NCBI RefSeq assembly: GCF_010500615.1
Contig: NZ_JAAGNX010000003.1
Location: forward strand, 1-64,000
Direction of reading: 5' to 3'
Source: Oceanipulchritudo coccoides
GTDB taxonomy: Bacteria > Verrucomicrobiota > Verrucomicrobiia > Opitutales > Oceanipulchritudinaceae
Length of the DNA stretch: 64,000 bases
In this document: positions 1-8,561 of the stretch, in pieces
Numbering within the stretch: position 1 is the first letter of the stretch
Layout: every line of letters starts with the position of its first letter
Made by a program: the position numbers and the translations under genes
Notes under the pieces: model-generated
Database searches by the model: none
Told to the model about the DNA's origin: nothing
The model's input: only the letters and a program-made list of their open reading frames with translations

Positions 1-3
1 TGT

Positions 4-34
4 AAGCGTCATTTCACCCGATGACGCTTTTATT
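4..34 (+). terminator. Likely intrinsic terminator of an upstream + strand gene
   Basis: A perfect 9-bp inverted repeat (AAGCGTCAT at 4-12, ATGACGCTT at 21-29) has an 8-nt loop and runs into a short T-rich tail (TTTATT). It would end a + strand transcript entering from the left of the window. The T-tract is short, so it may be weak. Confidence 0.5.
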
Positions 35-157
35 ATGTCCGAATACTTTGTCTATGTCTTGGAGAATCAAAAAGGCCGACTCTACATCGGTCAGATCAGC
101 AATCCCCCTCGGGAGATTCCGGGCAGGAAATGGTGCTATTTCTTTTCTTCTGGATGA
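35..157 (+). pseudogene. GIY-YIG endonuclease family, N-terminal remnant
   Basis: An ATG at 35 opens a 40-codon frame whose first ~20 residues carry the start of a GIY-YIG domain: a YFVYVLEN strand, then LYIGQ, which is the YIG half of the family signature. Intact members of this small family are about 80-100 residues, with an Arg on a helix and a Glu metal ligand further on. Here the frame diverges after about residue 30 and stops at 155-157, inside the 3' end of the convergent HAD gene. I read it as a decayed or truncated copy. A frameshift in the assembly is the alternative. No function is expected from the fragment. Confidence 0.55.
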
Positions 158-1143
158 ATGACCTTCCAGTCGCTCTGCATACTGATTATCTTCCAACCGC
201 GCTGCGGGCCTTCATCGAGGACTCGCGCTGATCGGCCTATCGAAGAATCGCGGTCATAGGCAAACTCTCGCTCAGGGTCATCGTGATGAATGATCATTCC
301 GAGCCGTGGGCCATCACCAGTTGTCACATACTCAAGCATCTCGAAGTCCCCGTCCGAGTTTCCTATGGCCAATATGGGGCGGCGGCCGATGTAGCGGTGA
401 ATTCCCACTGGTTTGCCCGCGTGGTCATCAATCAAGTCGATCGATGCCTGCTTGACGATAACCGGCTGTCCGTCCCGGAATTCATATTTTGCATCAAGGC
501 TGGACCCGACTACCCTCTCGGGCGGAATGCCGTATAAGTTCTCAGAAAAAATCCGCACAAATTCGATGCCACCACCGGAGACAATGAAGACCTTGAAATT
601 GTTCGCCTTCAGGAAATCCAGCAGTTCGAGCATTGGCTGGTAGACCATGTCGGTGAGCAGGTGTCCAGTGGTTGGGTGGCGTGCACTGGAGAGAAACCTC
701 CTGACAGAGTCGGAGAATTCATCCTCGGTGAGACCGGCATGCGTGGCCAGGGTCATTTCGAGGAGCGCCTTCTCGCCCCCGGAAAGGGCTTTCTTCAAAT
801 TACCCTGCAAAACAGAGGCAAAGGGTTCTTTTGTCTTCCACTCGGGATGCTCTGGAGCGATTTCCTTGATCCGTTGCAAAAGGTAGAGAGCCTGAAAATA
901 GAGGGGTTGCTCGGTCCACAATGTACCGTCATTGTCGATAGCGGCTATTCGCCGGGATTCTGGGACAAATTTGGGAGATCCGGGAGTGGTCACCGTTTCC
1001 ACAAACTCGATGATGGAGGCCTTGTTGGGTCCTTCGGTCCATGAAGGGAGAGGATCCCGCTGCTTACCATAAGCCACCAAAGCAGCACCGAACAGCGCCA
1101 GCGCTAGACAGTTAATGGATCTTTGAGTAATTGGAAGGTGCAT
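136..1143 (-). CDS. Secreted HAD-superfamily phosphatase
   Basis: This 335-residue protein begins with a hydrophobic segment (about residues 10-26) that looks like a signal peptide or membrane anchor, so it probably acts outside the cytoplasm. HAD motif I is DNDGT near residues 68-72, with both catalytic aspartates. A serine/glycine-rich motif II (VIVSGGG) follows in mid-protein, and GNSDGDFEML near residue 260 supplies the acidic motif IV. The long cap between motifs I and II resembles phosphoserine-phosphatase-like secreted HAD proteins, so phosphomonoester hydrolysis is the family-level prediction. The substrate cannot be read from sequence. It lies 34 bp downstream of the sulfatase on the same strand and may be co-transcribed with it. 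Its 3' end overlaps the GIY-YIG remnant. Confidence 0.8.
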   Translation of the reverse strand: MHLPITQRSINCLALALFGAALVAYGKQRDPLPSWTEGPNKASIIEFVETVTTPGSPKFVPESRRIAAIDNDGTLWTEQPLYFQALYLLQRIKEIAPEHPEWKTKEPFASVLQGNLKKALSGGEKALLEMTLATHAGLTEDEFSDSVRRFLSSARHPTTGHLLTDMVYQPMLELLDFLKANNFKVFIVSGGGIEFVRIFSENLYGIPPERVVGSSLDAKYEFRDGQPVIVKQASIDLIDDHAGKPVGIHRYIGRRPILAIGNSDGDFEMLEYVTTGDGPRLGMIIHHDDPEREFAYDRDSSIGRSARVLDEGPQRGWKIISMQSDWKVIHPEEKK

Positions 1144-1177
1144 TGAGAATGGGGATACTAACCGTTACAGCTGAGAG

Positions 1178-3646
1178 TCAGTCACGCAGGCTGCGCATCA
1201 TCTCCAGTTCAAGATCAGTATAGGCTGCCTCATCCACGACCACCTCCACGGACTGGATCTCTCCACCGGTGAAGCGCCCGGGCGTCTCGTACAACTCGCT
1301 AACGGCATCCCCGCTATCATATCCGATGCACAGCCCGTCGCCGGAGAGAGTGAACTTCCCAAGCTGGGTCCGCATTTCACCTGCGTCCACCACTTTGTCA
1401 TTCACATACAACTTCGCGTTGCCGATGCTTTCCCGGTGTTCGCCAGCGCCAGTTCTGATAAACTCCATCCCTAATATATAATTACCGGACTCAAGTGCCT
1501 CCTGTGAGGCAAAATGCTGCTCGGGCTTGATGCCCAGAAAATTGTATACGTAATGCAATTTCCCATCCTTTATGAACAGTGAGTGGCCGCCGAATCGCGA
1601 ACCATGGGCAAAAATGACCCCGGCAGCACCTTCCTCGATCTTTACGTTGGCCAGGATTTTGTAGGACCGGTTGCGGATGCTGACTGCGACACCCTCCGGA
1701 ATGGCGGATGTTCCAGGAAAGTAGGTGTAGCGTGTCCGGACAGGCTCTGCACTCGGCCGCTCAACGGTTAGAATTTTAGCTGCTGTACGGTCGTCGAGCG
1801 GGTAGACGAGATTTCTTTCGGCTTCCGTGTTCCATGCTGCGACCAAGGCCTCCAGCTTGTCCGGATATTTCTCGGCGAGGTTGTTATTCTCCGAACGGTC
1901 CTTTTCAACGTGGTAAAGCTCCCATTCATCATCGTCGAAATGTCCCCGGTCTGTCAACGGGGCGTGCAAAGCCACCGCTTTCCAACCCTTTTCCCAGATG
2001 CCCCGTGTGCCAAGCATAGCGAAATACTGGCGTTCCCTGACGGTCGGGCCGTACGGGTCGGCATCAAAGCTGTAGACCATGGACTTGCCCGACAGTGGCC
2101 ACTGCTGAACTCCACGATAGACACTCGGCATCTCGAGGCCGACTGCCTCCATAATGGTTGGCGTAATGTCCACCGAATGGGCATACTGGTGACGAATTTC
2201 ACCACGGGCCTTGATCCCCTTCGGCCAGTGGATGACCAGTGGCGAGCAGGTGCCACCCGAGTGCGAGTAACGCTTGAACATTTTGAAGGGGGTCGAAAAT
2301 GCTGCCGCCCAGCCCGTGGGCATGTGATTATAGGTCTCCTGACTGCCGAGACTGTCGAGATATTTCATGTTCTCCTCGAGGGAATCCGGATAGTCATTGA
2401 AAAATTTGTTTTCGTTTACCGATCCACTGGGACTGCCCTCGCCTGAGGTGCCGTTGTCCGCGGCGTAAATAATCAAGGTATTGTCCAGTTGCCCGGTTTC
2501 CTCCAGATAGTCGATGACTCGGCCGACTTGCGCGTCCGTGTATTCCGAAAAAGCGGCGAATACCTCTGCCATGCGTGAGAAGAGCTTTCTCTCGTCTGCA
2601 TTCAGCTCATTCCAGGGGCGGACATAATCTGCTTTATTGGCAAGCTCTTCGGGAAACGGATTAAGCGGAGTCAACTCAGTTCCCTCCGGCATGATACCTT
2701 TACTGATCATTCGCTCCAAGACCCATTCGCGGTAGGACTCGTAGCCATCGTCAAACTTGCCCTTGTATTTGGCGATATAGTCATCTGGCGCATGGTGTGG
2801 AGCGTGATTGGCTCCCGGGCACAACCACATAAACCACGGACGAGATGGATTGGAGGCACGCTGGTTGCGCAGCATCCGGATAGCCTGGTCTGCCAGATCC
2901 TTGGAGAGGTGGTACCCCTCCTCAGGGCCGTATGGTTGCTCGATAAAGTGGTTGTCCTCTACCAAGTCCGGGAACCACTGGTTGGTTTCGCCACCAAGGA
3001 AACCGTAAAACCTATCAAAGCCCTTCTGCAGGGGCCATTCAAGCCTCCCAGCCCCTGGGGCCACATCCTGCTCTGCAACGTTGTGGTTTTTACCCAGCCA
3101 AAAGGTGCTGAAACCGTTGGCCTGTAGAACTTGGGCCACTGTGGCACACTCATCGGGAATGCGTCCACTCCATCCAGGATAGCCCTGGGCACCTTCGGTG
3201 ATGGCAGACATCCCGTTCAGATGATGGTTGCGGCCTGTCAGGATTGTCGAACGCGTTGGTGAACAGAGGGCGGTATTGTGCCACTGGGAGTAGGTCAATC
3301 CGTTCTCAGCGAGGCGATTCAGGGTGGGCATCTGGATGCGTCCCCCGTATGGCGACCACGCTGCCAGACCCGTGTCGTCGTAAAGGATAAATAAAACATT
3401 GGGCGCTCCTTCAGGAGCAGCTTTGGGAATGTATGGTCCCCAGTCGGGCTCCGAGTCCCGTATGTCAACAGCGATTTTTCCCTGGAAGTCGGGGGGGGGT
3501 GCCGGATCGACAAATCCTGCGGATTCATCAGCTACAACAGGCAAGGATACAAGTGTTATTGCAACCAACGTCGCCGCAACGTGCGTGACATTTGAAAAAA
3601 TAAAGCACCGTTTTACAATATCATTTAAGTAAAATAAAAAGCTCAT
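1178..3646 (-). CDS. Arylsulfatase (family S1, type I sulfatase)
   Basis: The 822-residue enzyme hydrolyses sulfate esters. It has an N-terminal hydrophobic segment ending near VVADES (about residue 40), consistent with export. The metal-binding start of the fold is LFILYDDTG, and the formylglycine motif CSPTR begins at Cys128 and continues STILTGR, the canonical sulfatase signature. AADNGTSGEG later supplies the Asp-Asn metal ligands. After the sulfatase core, roughly the last 200 residues look like a beta-sandwich (LamG-like) extension, as in large arylsulfatases acting on polymers. Activity needs a formylglycine-generating enzyme, which is not in this window. An inverted repeat lies 51-72 bp upstream. 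Substrate (algal sulfated glycan or aryl sulfate) is inferred only from the neighbourhood. Confidence 0.92.
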   Translation of the reverse strand: MSFLFYLNDIVKRCFIFSNVTHVAATLVAITLVSLPVVADESAGFVDPAPPPDFQGKIAVDIRDSEPDWGPYIPKAAPEGAPNVLFILYDDTGLAAWSPYGGRIQMPTLNRLAENGLTYSQWHNTALCSPTRSTILTGRNHHLNGMSAITEGAQGYPGWSGRIPDECATVAQVLQANGFSTFWLGKNHNVAEQDVAPGAGRLEWPLQKGFDRFYGFLGGETNQWFPDLVEDNHFIEQPYGPEEGYHLSKDLADQAIRMLRNQRASNPSRPWFMWLCPGANHAPHHAPDDYIAKYKGKFDDGYESYREWVLERMISKGIMPEGTELTPLNPFPEELANKADYVRPWNELNADERKLFSRMAEVFAAFSEYTDAQVGRVIDYLEETGQLDNTLIIYAADNGTSGEGSPSGSVNENKFFNDYPDSLEENMKYLDSLGSQETYNHMPTGWAAAFSTPFKMFKRYSHSGGTCSPLVIHWPKGIKARGEIRHQYAHSVDITPTIMEAVGLEMPSVYRGVQQWPLSGKSMVYSFDADPYGPTVRERQYFAMLGTRGIWEKGWKAVALHAPLTDRGHFDDDEWELYHVEKDRSENNNLAEKYPDKLEALVAAWNTEAERNLVYPLDDRTAAKILTVERPSAEPVRTRYTYFPGTSAIPEGVAVSIRNRSYKILANVKIEEGAAGVIFAHGSRFGGHSLFIKDGKLHYVYNFLGIKPEQHFASQEALESGNYILGMEFIRTGAGEHRESIGNAKLYVNDKVVDAGEMRTQLGKFTLSGDGLCIGYDSGDAVSELYETPGRFTGGEIQSVEVVVDEAAYTDLELEMMRSLRD

Positions 3647-3696
3647 TTTATCATATCGTAATTAGGAGTCCATGTTACGCAAGCGATTGCTGAAAT

Positions 3697-3718
3697 TTGG
3701 AATAATAATCCATTCCAA
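3697..3718. promoter_or_regulatory. Inverted repeat upstream of the sulfatase
   Basis: TTGGAAT and ATTCCAA form a perfect 7-bp inverted repeat with an 8-nt AT-rich spacer, 51-72 bp before the sulfatase start codon. The position suits a regulator binding site. I do not recognise the family. Confidence 0.3.
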
Positions 3719-3852
3719 GATCTACACAGCGTAAAAAGTTCTCCCATTCATCCTAATCGGTGAATGCGCCCAGCCATTTTAACCGCATCCATTTCGGGAG
3801 CGCTTTTTTTGTTTCAGCGGTAGAGTCCCGACAGGGTCGGCACCACCCCTTC

Positions 3853-4767
3853 TCAGAGGTAGTCCCGGTCTCCTGCGGGGGCTTTCCCGTAGTGCACGTC
3901 CAGCGCCTCGTAATGAGGGCGGCTCTTGAACAGGGTAAATCCATTGAATGGATCAAATGGACGTTGTATGTGTTTCCACGTCACGCGCTCCCAGTTCTCC
4001 GGGTTCGTCTCGTGGAGGTTCGCGCCGAGGTAAATCGCGCTGTTCCATGGGGCCTTGTGAAAGACATTCCGGTTTTTTGATCCGGCAAAGGCCATAAAGA
4101 CAACAACCGCTGAACCTGCCGTAATCAGGACCGCCGTCTCCATGGATAGAAAGGGCCTTGCGACCCATTCCCTTCCCACGGCCTCGGCAATTCCGGTTAC
4201 AACTACTCCGATGGCCACCGAGGCCCCCAGCTCCTTGAAAGTGTCCGCAGTCGTGTAGAGCTGCTTGTCATGCAGATATTGCAGATTGGGAATATAGCGC
4301 GTGAGCATCGCTACGGCATCCTTTTTGGAAACGAGATAGTTGTTGAAGGTCACGTCGGATTGCGTCTCAAAGGCCTTCTGGACCTTGATCAGGAACTGGT
4401 ACGGGCTGATCGCATTCGTCCGGAAAAAGCCGAACAGATCCGGCTCATGTCGCTCGAAATGCGCAATAATTTGCTGCTTCGCCCTGAATTGCTCCGGGCC
4501 CTGCACTTTCCGTTCAACGGTCAAAAGCTGGTCGACAAGGCTATGTCCGAGGATTTTGACTTCGCTCGGCCGTGCTGGACAGAGTAGATTGAATGCCTCT
4601 TTGCTCATGGTCATAAGATGGTGAATTATTCGTGCTCCGAAACTATCCATAGCGCCCTGCCCCGAATTGGCCAGTCCAGAGTGCCATTCATCAACGGTCC
4701 GTGCCATGTGGCAATCCCCGCAAGAGGCGTCATCGCTCAGGAAGCTCTCTGCGAGGCCTTTCCACGG
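3853..4767 (-). pseudogene. 5'-truncated membrane cytochrome c-like gene
   Basis: The first usable start (ATG at 4707) gives 284 residues that I cannot assign to a family, with two hydrophobic stretches (about residues 166-182 and 190-207) that could span the membrane. Reading the same frame upstream of that ATG gives ESFLSDDASCGDCH: a c-type haem motif CxxCH at 4708-4722. The frame is closed by TGA at 4768-4770 and has no start codon before the haem motif. Fragments in another frame upstream (ELKASMLELS, then QYDSRQIEGG) look protein-like but are broken by stops. I infer a haem protein gene that lost its 5' part by mutation, or an assembly frameshift. If translated from 4707 the product would lack the haem. 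Confidence 0.45.
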
Positions 4768-5038
4768 TCACCTCCCTCGATCTGGCGGGAGTCGTACTGT
4801 CAAGAGAGTTCAAGCATTGAAGCCTTCAGCTCAGGAGTAGCTATTGCATCCTGGAAGATGAACCTGACTCATGTGCCAATAGGGAATGCGACCTATGGTT
4901 GACGACCCACCCCCTCGGTAGTGAATTCACCAATACAGTTCTTCCTCATCCAGGTGGTGCCTTGAGCCATCCATTGATGGAGCGTCTACAATTAATAGGG
5001 ATTGATCTCATCTGCAAAGGAATCATAGAATCCTCCTG
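4768..5038. other. Gap holding decayed 5' part of the cytochrome-like gene and the gdh promoter region
   Basis: No intact gene is visible. The left part contains out-of-frame, stop-interrupted coding-like sequence on the - strand that appears to belong to the truncated cytochrome-like gene. The right part must hold the promoter of the glutamate dehydrogenase gene, but I see no convincing -35/-10 pair. Confidence 0.35.
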
Positions 5039-6451
5039 ATGCCAAAAGGATCCTTCTACACAAGCGTAAATCATTACTTTGACCGGGCGGCCAAGCACAG
5101 CCGGTTTTCCCCCGACCTGCTCGAGCAGGTGCGGGCGTGCAACGCCAGTTACCGCATGCGGTTTCCCGTCCGCGAAGACGATGGCTCCATCCGCGTGGTG
5201 GTGGCCTTCCGGGCCGAACACAGCTACCATCGTCTCCCGACAAAAGGCGGTATCCGGTTCAGCGCGGAGGTCAACCTGGATGAGACTATCGCGCTGGCCT
5301 CGCTCATGACCTACAAATGTGCGCTTGTCGGCGTGCCATTTGGAGGGGCCAAAGGAGGCGTCCGGATCAACCCCTTCAAGGAATCAGAGAGGTTTCTTGA
5401 ACGCGTGACCCGCCGCTATACTTCCGAATTGATGCGGAAGAATTTTATCGGCCCCGGGATTGACGTTCCGGCACCCGATTACGGTACCGGCGAAAGGGAA
5501 ATGGCCTGGATCGCCGATACCTACAAAAACCTCAAGCAGGACGGTGTGACCCCCTACGCCTGCGTGACCGGGAAGCCGCTTGCGATGCAGGGGATTCCGG
5601 GTCGCCGCCAGGCCACAGGACTGGGTGTCTACTACGGAATTCGGACCTCACTCCAAGATACTGAGTTGATGAAAGAACTCGGACTGGCCCCGGGTGTGTC
5701 GGACAAAGCCGTGATTGTGCAGGGTTTCGGCAATGTGGGCTATCACGCGGCAAAGTCCCTGCAGGACGAAGGAAAGGCCCGTATTGTCGGAATCGCGGAG
5801 TTTGAGGGAGGACTTTGGAATCCGGATGGGATCGATGTGGAAGCAGCATTTCTTCACCGGCAGGAAGCACGCACCTTGAAGGGCTTTGAGGGCGCGGAAT
5901 TTATTCCGGACTCCGCCGCGCTCATTGAATATGAGTGCGACATTCTGGTCCCCGCGGCCCTTGAGAATGTCATTACGGCGGAGAACGCATCAAGGATCCA
6001 GGCCAAGGTGATTGCCGAGGCGGCCAACGGACCCGTCGACAAGGATGGTGAAGCCATCCTTCTGCAGCGCGGTATCTTCATGATTCCCGACCTTTATCTC
6101 AACGCGGGCGGCGTCACCGTTTCCTACTTCGAGTGGTTGAAGAACCGCGCAGGAGTGAGTTTCGACCGGATGACCTCGCGCCATGAGGAACTGGTCAAAA
6201 TGGAACTGGTCAGTGAGATGGAACGGCTTACCGGGCAACGATTGCCGGAGGATCGTAAGAGTCGACTCATTGTTGGTCCAAGTGAAGAGGAACTCGTTAT
6301 ACACGCTCTCGATTACACAATGATCCGAGCTTACGAACGGATCCGAAGCGAGTGGAAAACACGTGGATTGAAGGACATGAGGACGGCCGCCTTCCTCCTT
6401 GCCATGGAACACGTCGGGAAGAGTTATCAATACCACGGAATTTTCCCATGA
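5039..6451 (+). CDS. gdhA: Glutamate dehydrogenase (Glu/Leu/Phe/Val dehydrogenase family)
   Basis: This 470-residue enzyme interconverts glutamate with 2-oxoglutarate and ammonium, using NAD(P). The N-terminal domain contains RLPTKGGIRF and then PFGGAKGG near residues 99-106, whose lysine is the catalytic residue of the family. The Rossmann fold carries GFGNVG near residues 228-233, and AEAANGP is the conserved stretch near the cofactor cleft. The C-terminal end is somewhat longer than in the usual ~420-residue enzymes. No strong ribosome binding site precedes 5039, but alignment of the N-terminal helix (NHYFDRAA) supports this start. Its stop overlaps the start of the next gene as ATGA, suggesting translational coupling. 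Cofactor preference is not decided. Confidence 0.93.
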   Translation: MPKGSFYTSVNHYFDRAAKHSRFSPDLLEQVRACNASYRMRFPVREDDGSIRVVVAFRAEHSYHRLPTKGGIRFSAEVNLDETIALASLMTYKCALVGVPFGGAKGGVRINPFKESERFLERVTRRYTSELMRKNFIGPGIDVPAPDYGTGEREMAWIADTYKNLKQDGVTPYACVTGKPLAMQGIPGRRQATGLGVYYGIRTSLQDTELMKELGLAPGVSDKAVIVQGFGNVGYHAAKSLQDEGKARIVGIAEFEGGLWNPDGIDVEAAFLHRQEARTLKGFEGAEFIPDSAALIEYECDILVPAALENVITAENASRIQAKVIAEAANGPVDKDGEAILLQRGIFMIPDLYLNAGGVTVSYFEWLKNRAGVSFDRMTSRHEELVKMELVSEMERLTGQRLPEDRKSRLIVGPSEEELVIHALDYTMIRAYERIRSEWKTRGLKDMRTAAFLLAMEHVGKSYQYHGIFP

Positions 6452-8547
6452 TTAAGCACCAGCGCCTTCGTCTTCAATTGTTTCCATGCTGTTTACTGAT
6501 CCTTGGTCTGCTTCAAGCCGAGATCAGCGCTTTTGGCCAAGGATTGCCCGAACGCTTCATTTATGCGGACTCCGTGAGCACAACCGGTGGTCAATTCAAC
6601 GTCAACTACCCGCCGGAAAACCTGATCAACAACGGGTTCACCACTGCGGCAGATATTATAGACACCTCCGTGAGTTATATTTCATCCGGGCAAAACTACG
6701 CGACTGCCTCAGGGACGCTATCCGGATTCAACCTGGTCTTCGACTTTGCCAGCGAGGCCGAGATCGATGGTATGCATGTCTGGAATTATCAATTTCGCAA
6801 CGGGGACAACGGCTCCACATCACCCAACGCCGGCTTGAAGGATTGTACCCTGTCCTTTTTCTCCGGTACGGGAGGCAGCGGGACCCAGATTGGTGAGCCG
6901 ATTGACTTGTCTTTGGCTGCTGCAATCTGGGGAACGGAAAATCCGGCACAAACCATCGCCTTTCCCACGACGGTCACGGGCGTGCGATCGGTTGTCATGC
7001 GGGTTAATTCAAACCATGGTTCGGGATCCTTCAGCGGGTTGAATGAGCTGGCGTTTAATGGATCAGTGGACCGACCCGGCATCGATACGTTCATGGCTGA
7101 TGTGCCTTTTGCCCAGATGCCGGAAACGCCCACCTTGAGTTGGTCGGTCAGTGGCAATGTGACATCGCTCGAAATTTCTCCGGATATCGGTAATGTGCTC
7201 TACCTGACCGAGGGCGGTTCTGGCAGCATCGCCGTCGCCCCAATCGGGGAGCAGACCTACACCTTGACGCTAAATGACACGATTACTTCCAGTGTTTCGG
7301 TGATCGGCCTGCCACCCAGGGAAAAACTCCACATCTACTTGTTGATAGGCCAATCGAACATGCAGGGAGCAGGGGCGCCCTATGATCCCTCACTGGACGC
7401 ACCTGATCCGCGGGTTCTTAAATTTGGCAGCCGCAACGGATTGGAGAGCGTCTGGGTAAAGGGTGGCCATCCGCTGACGGCCTTGACCACATCATCTTCG
7501 GGCGCGATCGGAATGGGAGTCGAGTTCGGCAAGACCCTGCTTGCGGCGCAGTCCGACCCGGAAATTGTCATTGGCCTGATAAACCATGCGATCGGATCAT
7601 CTGCAATACAGTGGTGGGCACCCGGTGTCATCGACAACAAACAGGTCAACCCGCTCACAGGATTGAATTATTACCTCTACGACGAAGCTGTCCAGAGGGT
7701 GACCGCCGCAACTCAATATGGTATTCTGAAAGGCGTTCTCTGGCACCAGGGTGAATACAACAGCAACAACAACACGAATCCCGATCCAGATCCTGAAGGC
7801 TACGCAGCGCGTCTCCAGACACTGGTGACTAATTTGCGGGAATCCTTCAGCAATCCCTCCCTGCCCTTTATCTGCGGTAAGTTCGTTCCTGCGAGCTGGG
7901 TGGACGAAGGGGGCACAACTGTCTTTTTTACCGGCTTGCCCAACCGCGCCATCGTGGAGGCAGCCCTTGAGGATCTCCCCAACCAGCTGAGCAACACCTT
8001 TTGTGTCGACAACGTTGGACTGCGCGGCCGCCCTGACCAGAAAATCCATTTTGATGCCCATTCGCAACGGTTGCTCGGGCAACGCTACGCCGCTGCCATC
8101 CTTGACCTGCAATCCGATCCCTACCGTCTCTGGTTGGGTGGTTTCCTTTCCCCTGCCGAACTCGCCAATCCCCAACTTGCCTCAGCGGAGGCAGACCTGG
8201 ACAGGGATGGCCTCCTAAACTACCTCGAGTTCGCCTTCCTCACAGACCCAACCCGCAGCGAGGAAATCAACCCGCTCTCCTTCCAACTGGCTGATATTCC
8301 CGACGAAGGCCTCTTCCCCACCCTTGTCTACCGCCAGCGGTTTGATAAAGACGCACCCAATTATCAGGTTAATGTCTCGAACGATCTCCTGAACTGGCGT
8401 AGCAATCTGGATGAACCGGTCACCGTGGAATTCGCTCCATCCGTGGACAACCAGGATGGCACCTTTCGTGTCTCAGTGCGTTCACTCGCCCCCGTCGATC
8501 AATCCGCCCCAGGCCTGTTTCTTCAATTGCGTATTGAGCCCAGGTAG
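6448..8547 (+). CDS. Secreted SASA-domain carbohydrate esterase
   Basis: The start at 6448 (overlapping the gdh stop as ATGA) is chosen because it begins a signal peptide (MIKHQRL followed by a hydrophobic core ending near AFGQG). The 699-residue product has an N-terminal jelly-roll-like region (about 30-210) and an Ig-like stretch. The SGNH/SASA catalytic domain from about residue 295 carries GQSNMQG, with the nucleophile serine, and GVLWHQGE. This family removes acetyl groups from sialic acid or xylan-type sugars. The tail has an EF-hand-like DLDRDGLLNYLEF motif and a small beta module also seen in neighbouring secreted enzymes. Substrate is unknown. Coupling to glutamate dehydrogenase is odd and may be coincidental. 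Confidence 0.85.
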   Translation: MIKHQRLRLQLFPCCLLILGLLQAEISAFGQGLPERFIYADSVSTTGGQFNVNYPPENLINNGFTTAADIIDTSVSYISSGQNYATASGTLSGFNLVFDFASEAEIDGMHVWNYQFRNGDNGSTSPNAGLKDCTLSFFSGTGGSGTQIGEPIDLSLAAAIWGTENPAQTIAFPTTVTGVRSVVMRVNSNHGSGSFSGLNELAFNGSVDRPGIDTFMADVPFAQMPETPTLSWSVSGNVTSLEISPDIGNVLYLTEGGSGSIAVAPIGEQTYTLTLNDTITSSVSVIGLPPREKLHIYLLIGQSNMQGAGAPYDPSLDAPDPRVLKFGSRNGLESVWVKGGHPLTALTTSSSGAIGMGVEFGKTLLAAQSDPEIVIGLINHAIGSSAIQWWAPGVIDNKQVNPLTGLNYYLYDEAVQRVTAATQYGILKGVLWHQGEYNSNNNTNPDPDPEGYAARLQTLVTNLRESFSNPSLPFICGKFVPASWVDEGGTTVFFTGLPNRAIVEAALEDLPNQLSNTFCVDNVGLRGRPDQKIHFDAHSQRLLGQRYAAAILDLQSDPYRLWLGGFLSPAELANPQLASAEADLDRDGLLNYLEFAFLTDPTRSEEINPLSFQLADIPDEGLFPTLVYRQRFDKDAPNYQVNVSNDLLNWRSNLDEPVTVEFAPSVDNQDGTFRVSVRSLAPVDQSAPGLFLQLRIEPR

Positions 8548-8561
8548 AGTCAAATTATCGC

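Noticed and set aside
3760-3800. GCGCCC and GGGAGCGC followed by a T-run, a terminator-like pattern
   Set aside because: The stem needs a bulge and a ~28-nt loop, and no + strand gene precedes it.
4618-4902. 94-codon + strand frame opposite the cytochrome-like remnant
   Set aside because: It is antisense to the haem-motif reading frame and has no recognisable domain.
7597-8175. 192-codon antisense frame within the SASA esterase gene
   Set aside because: Overlaps a well-supported esterase catalytic region and shows no family features.
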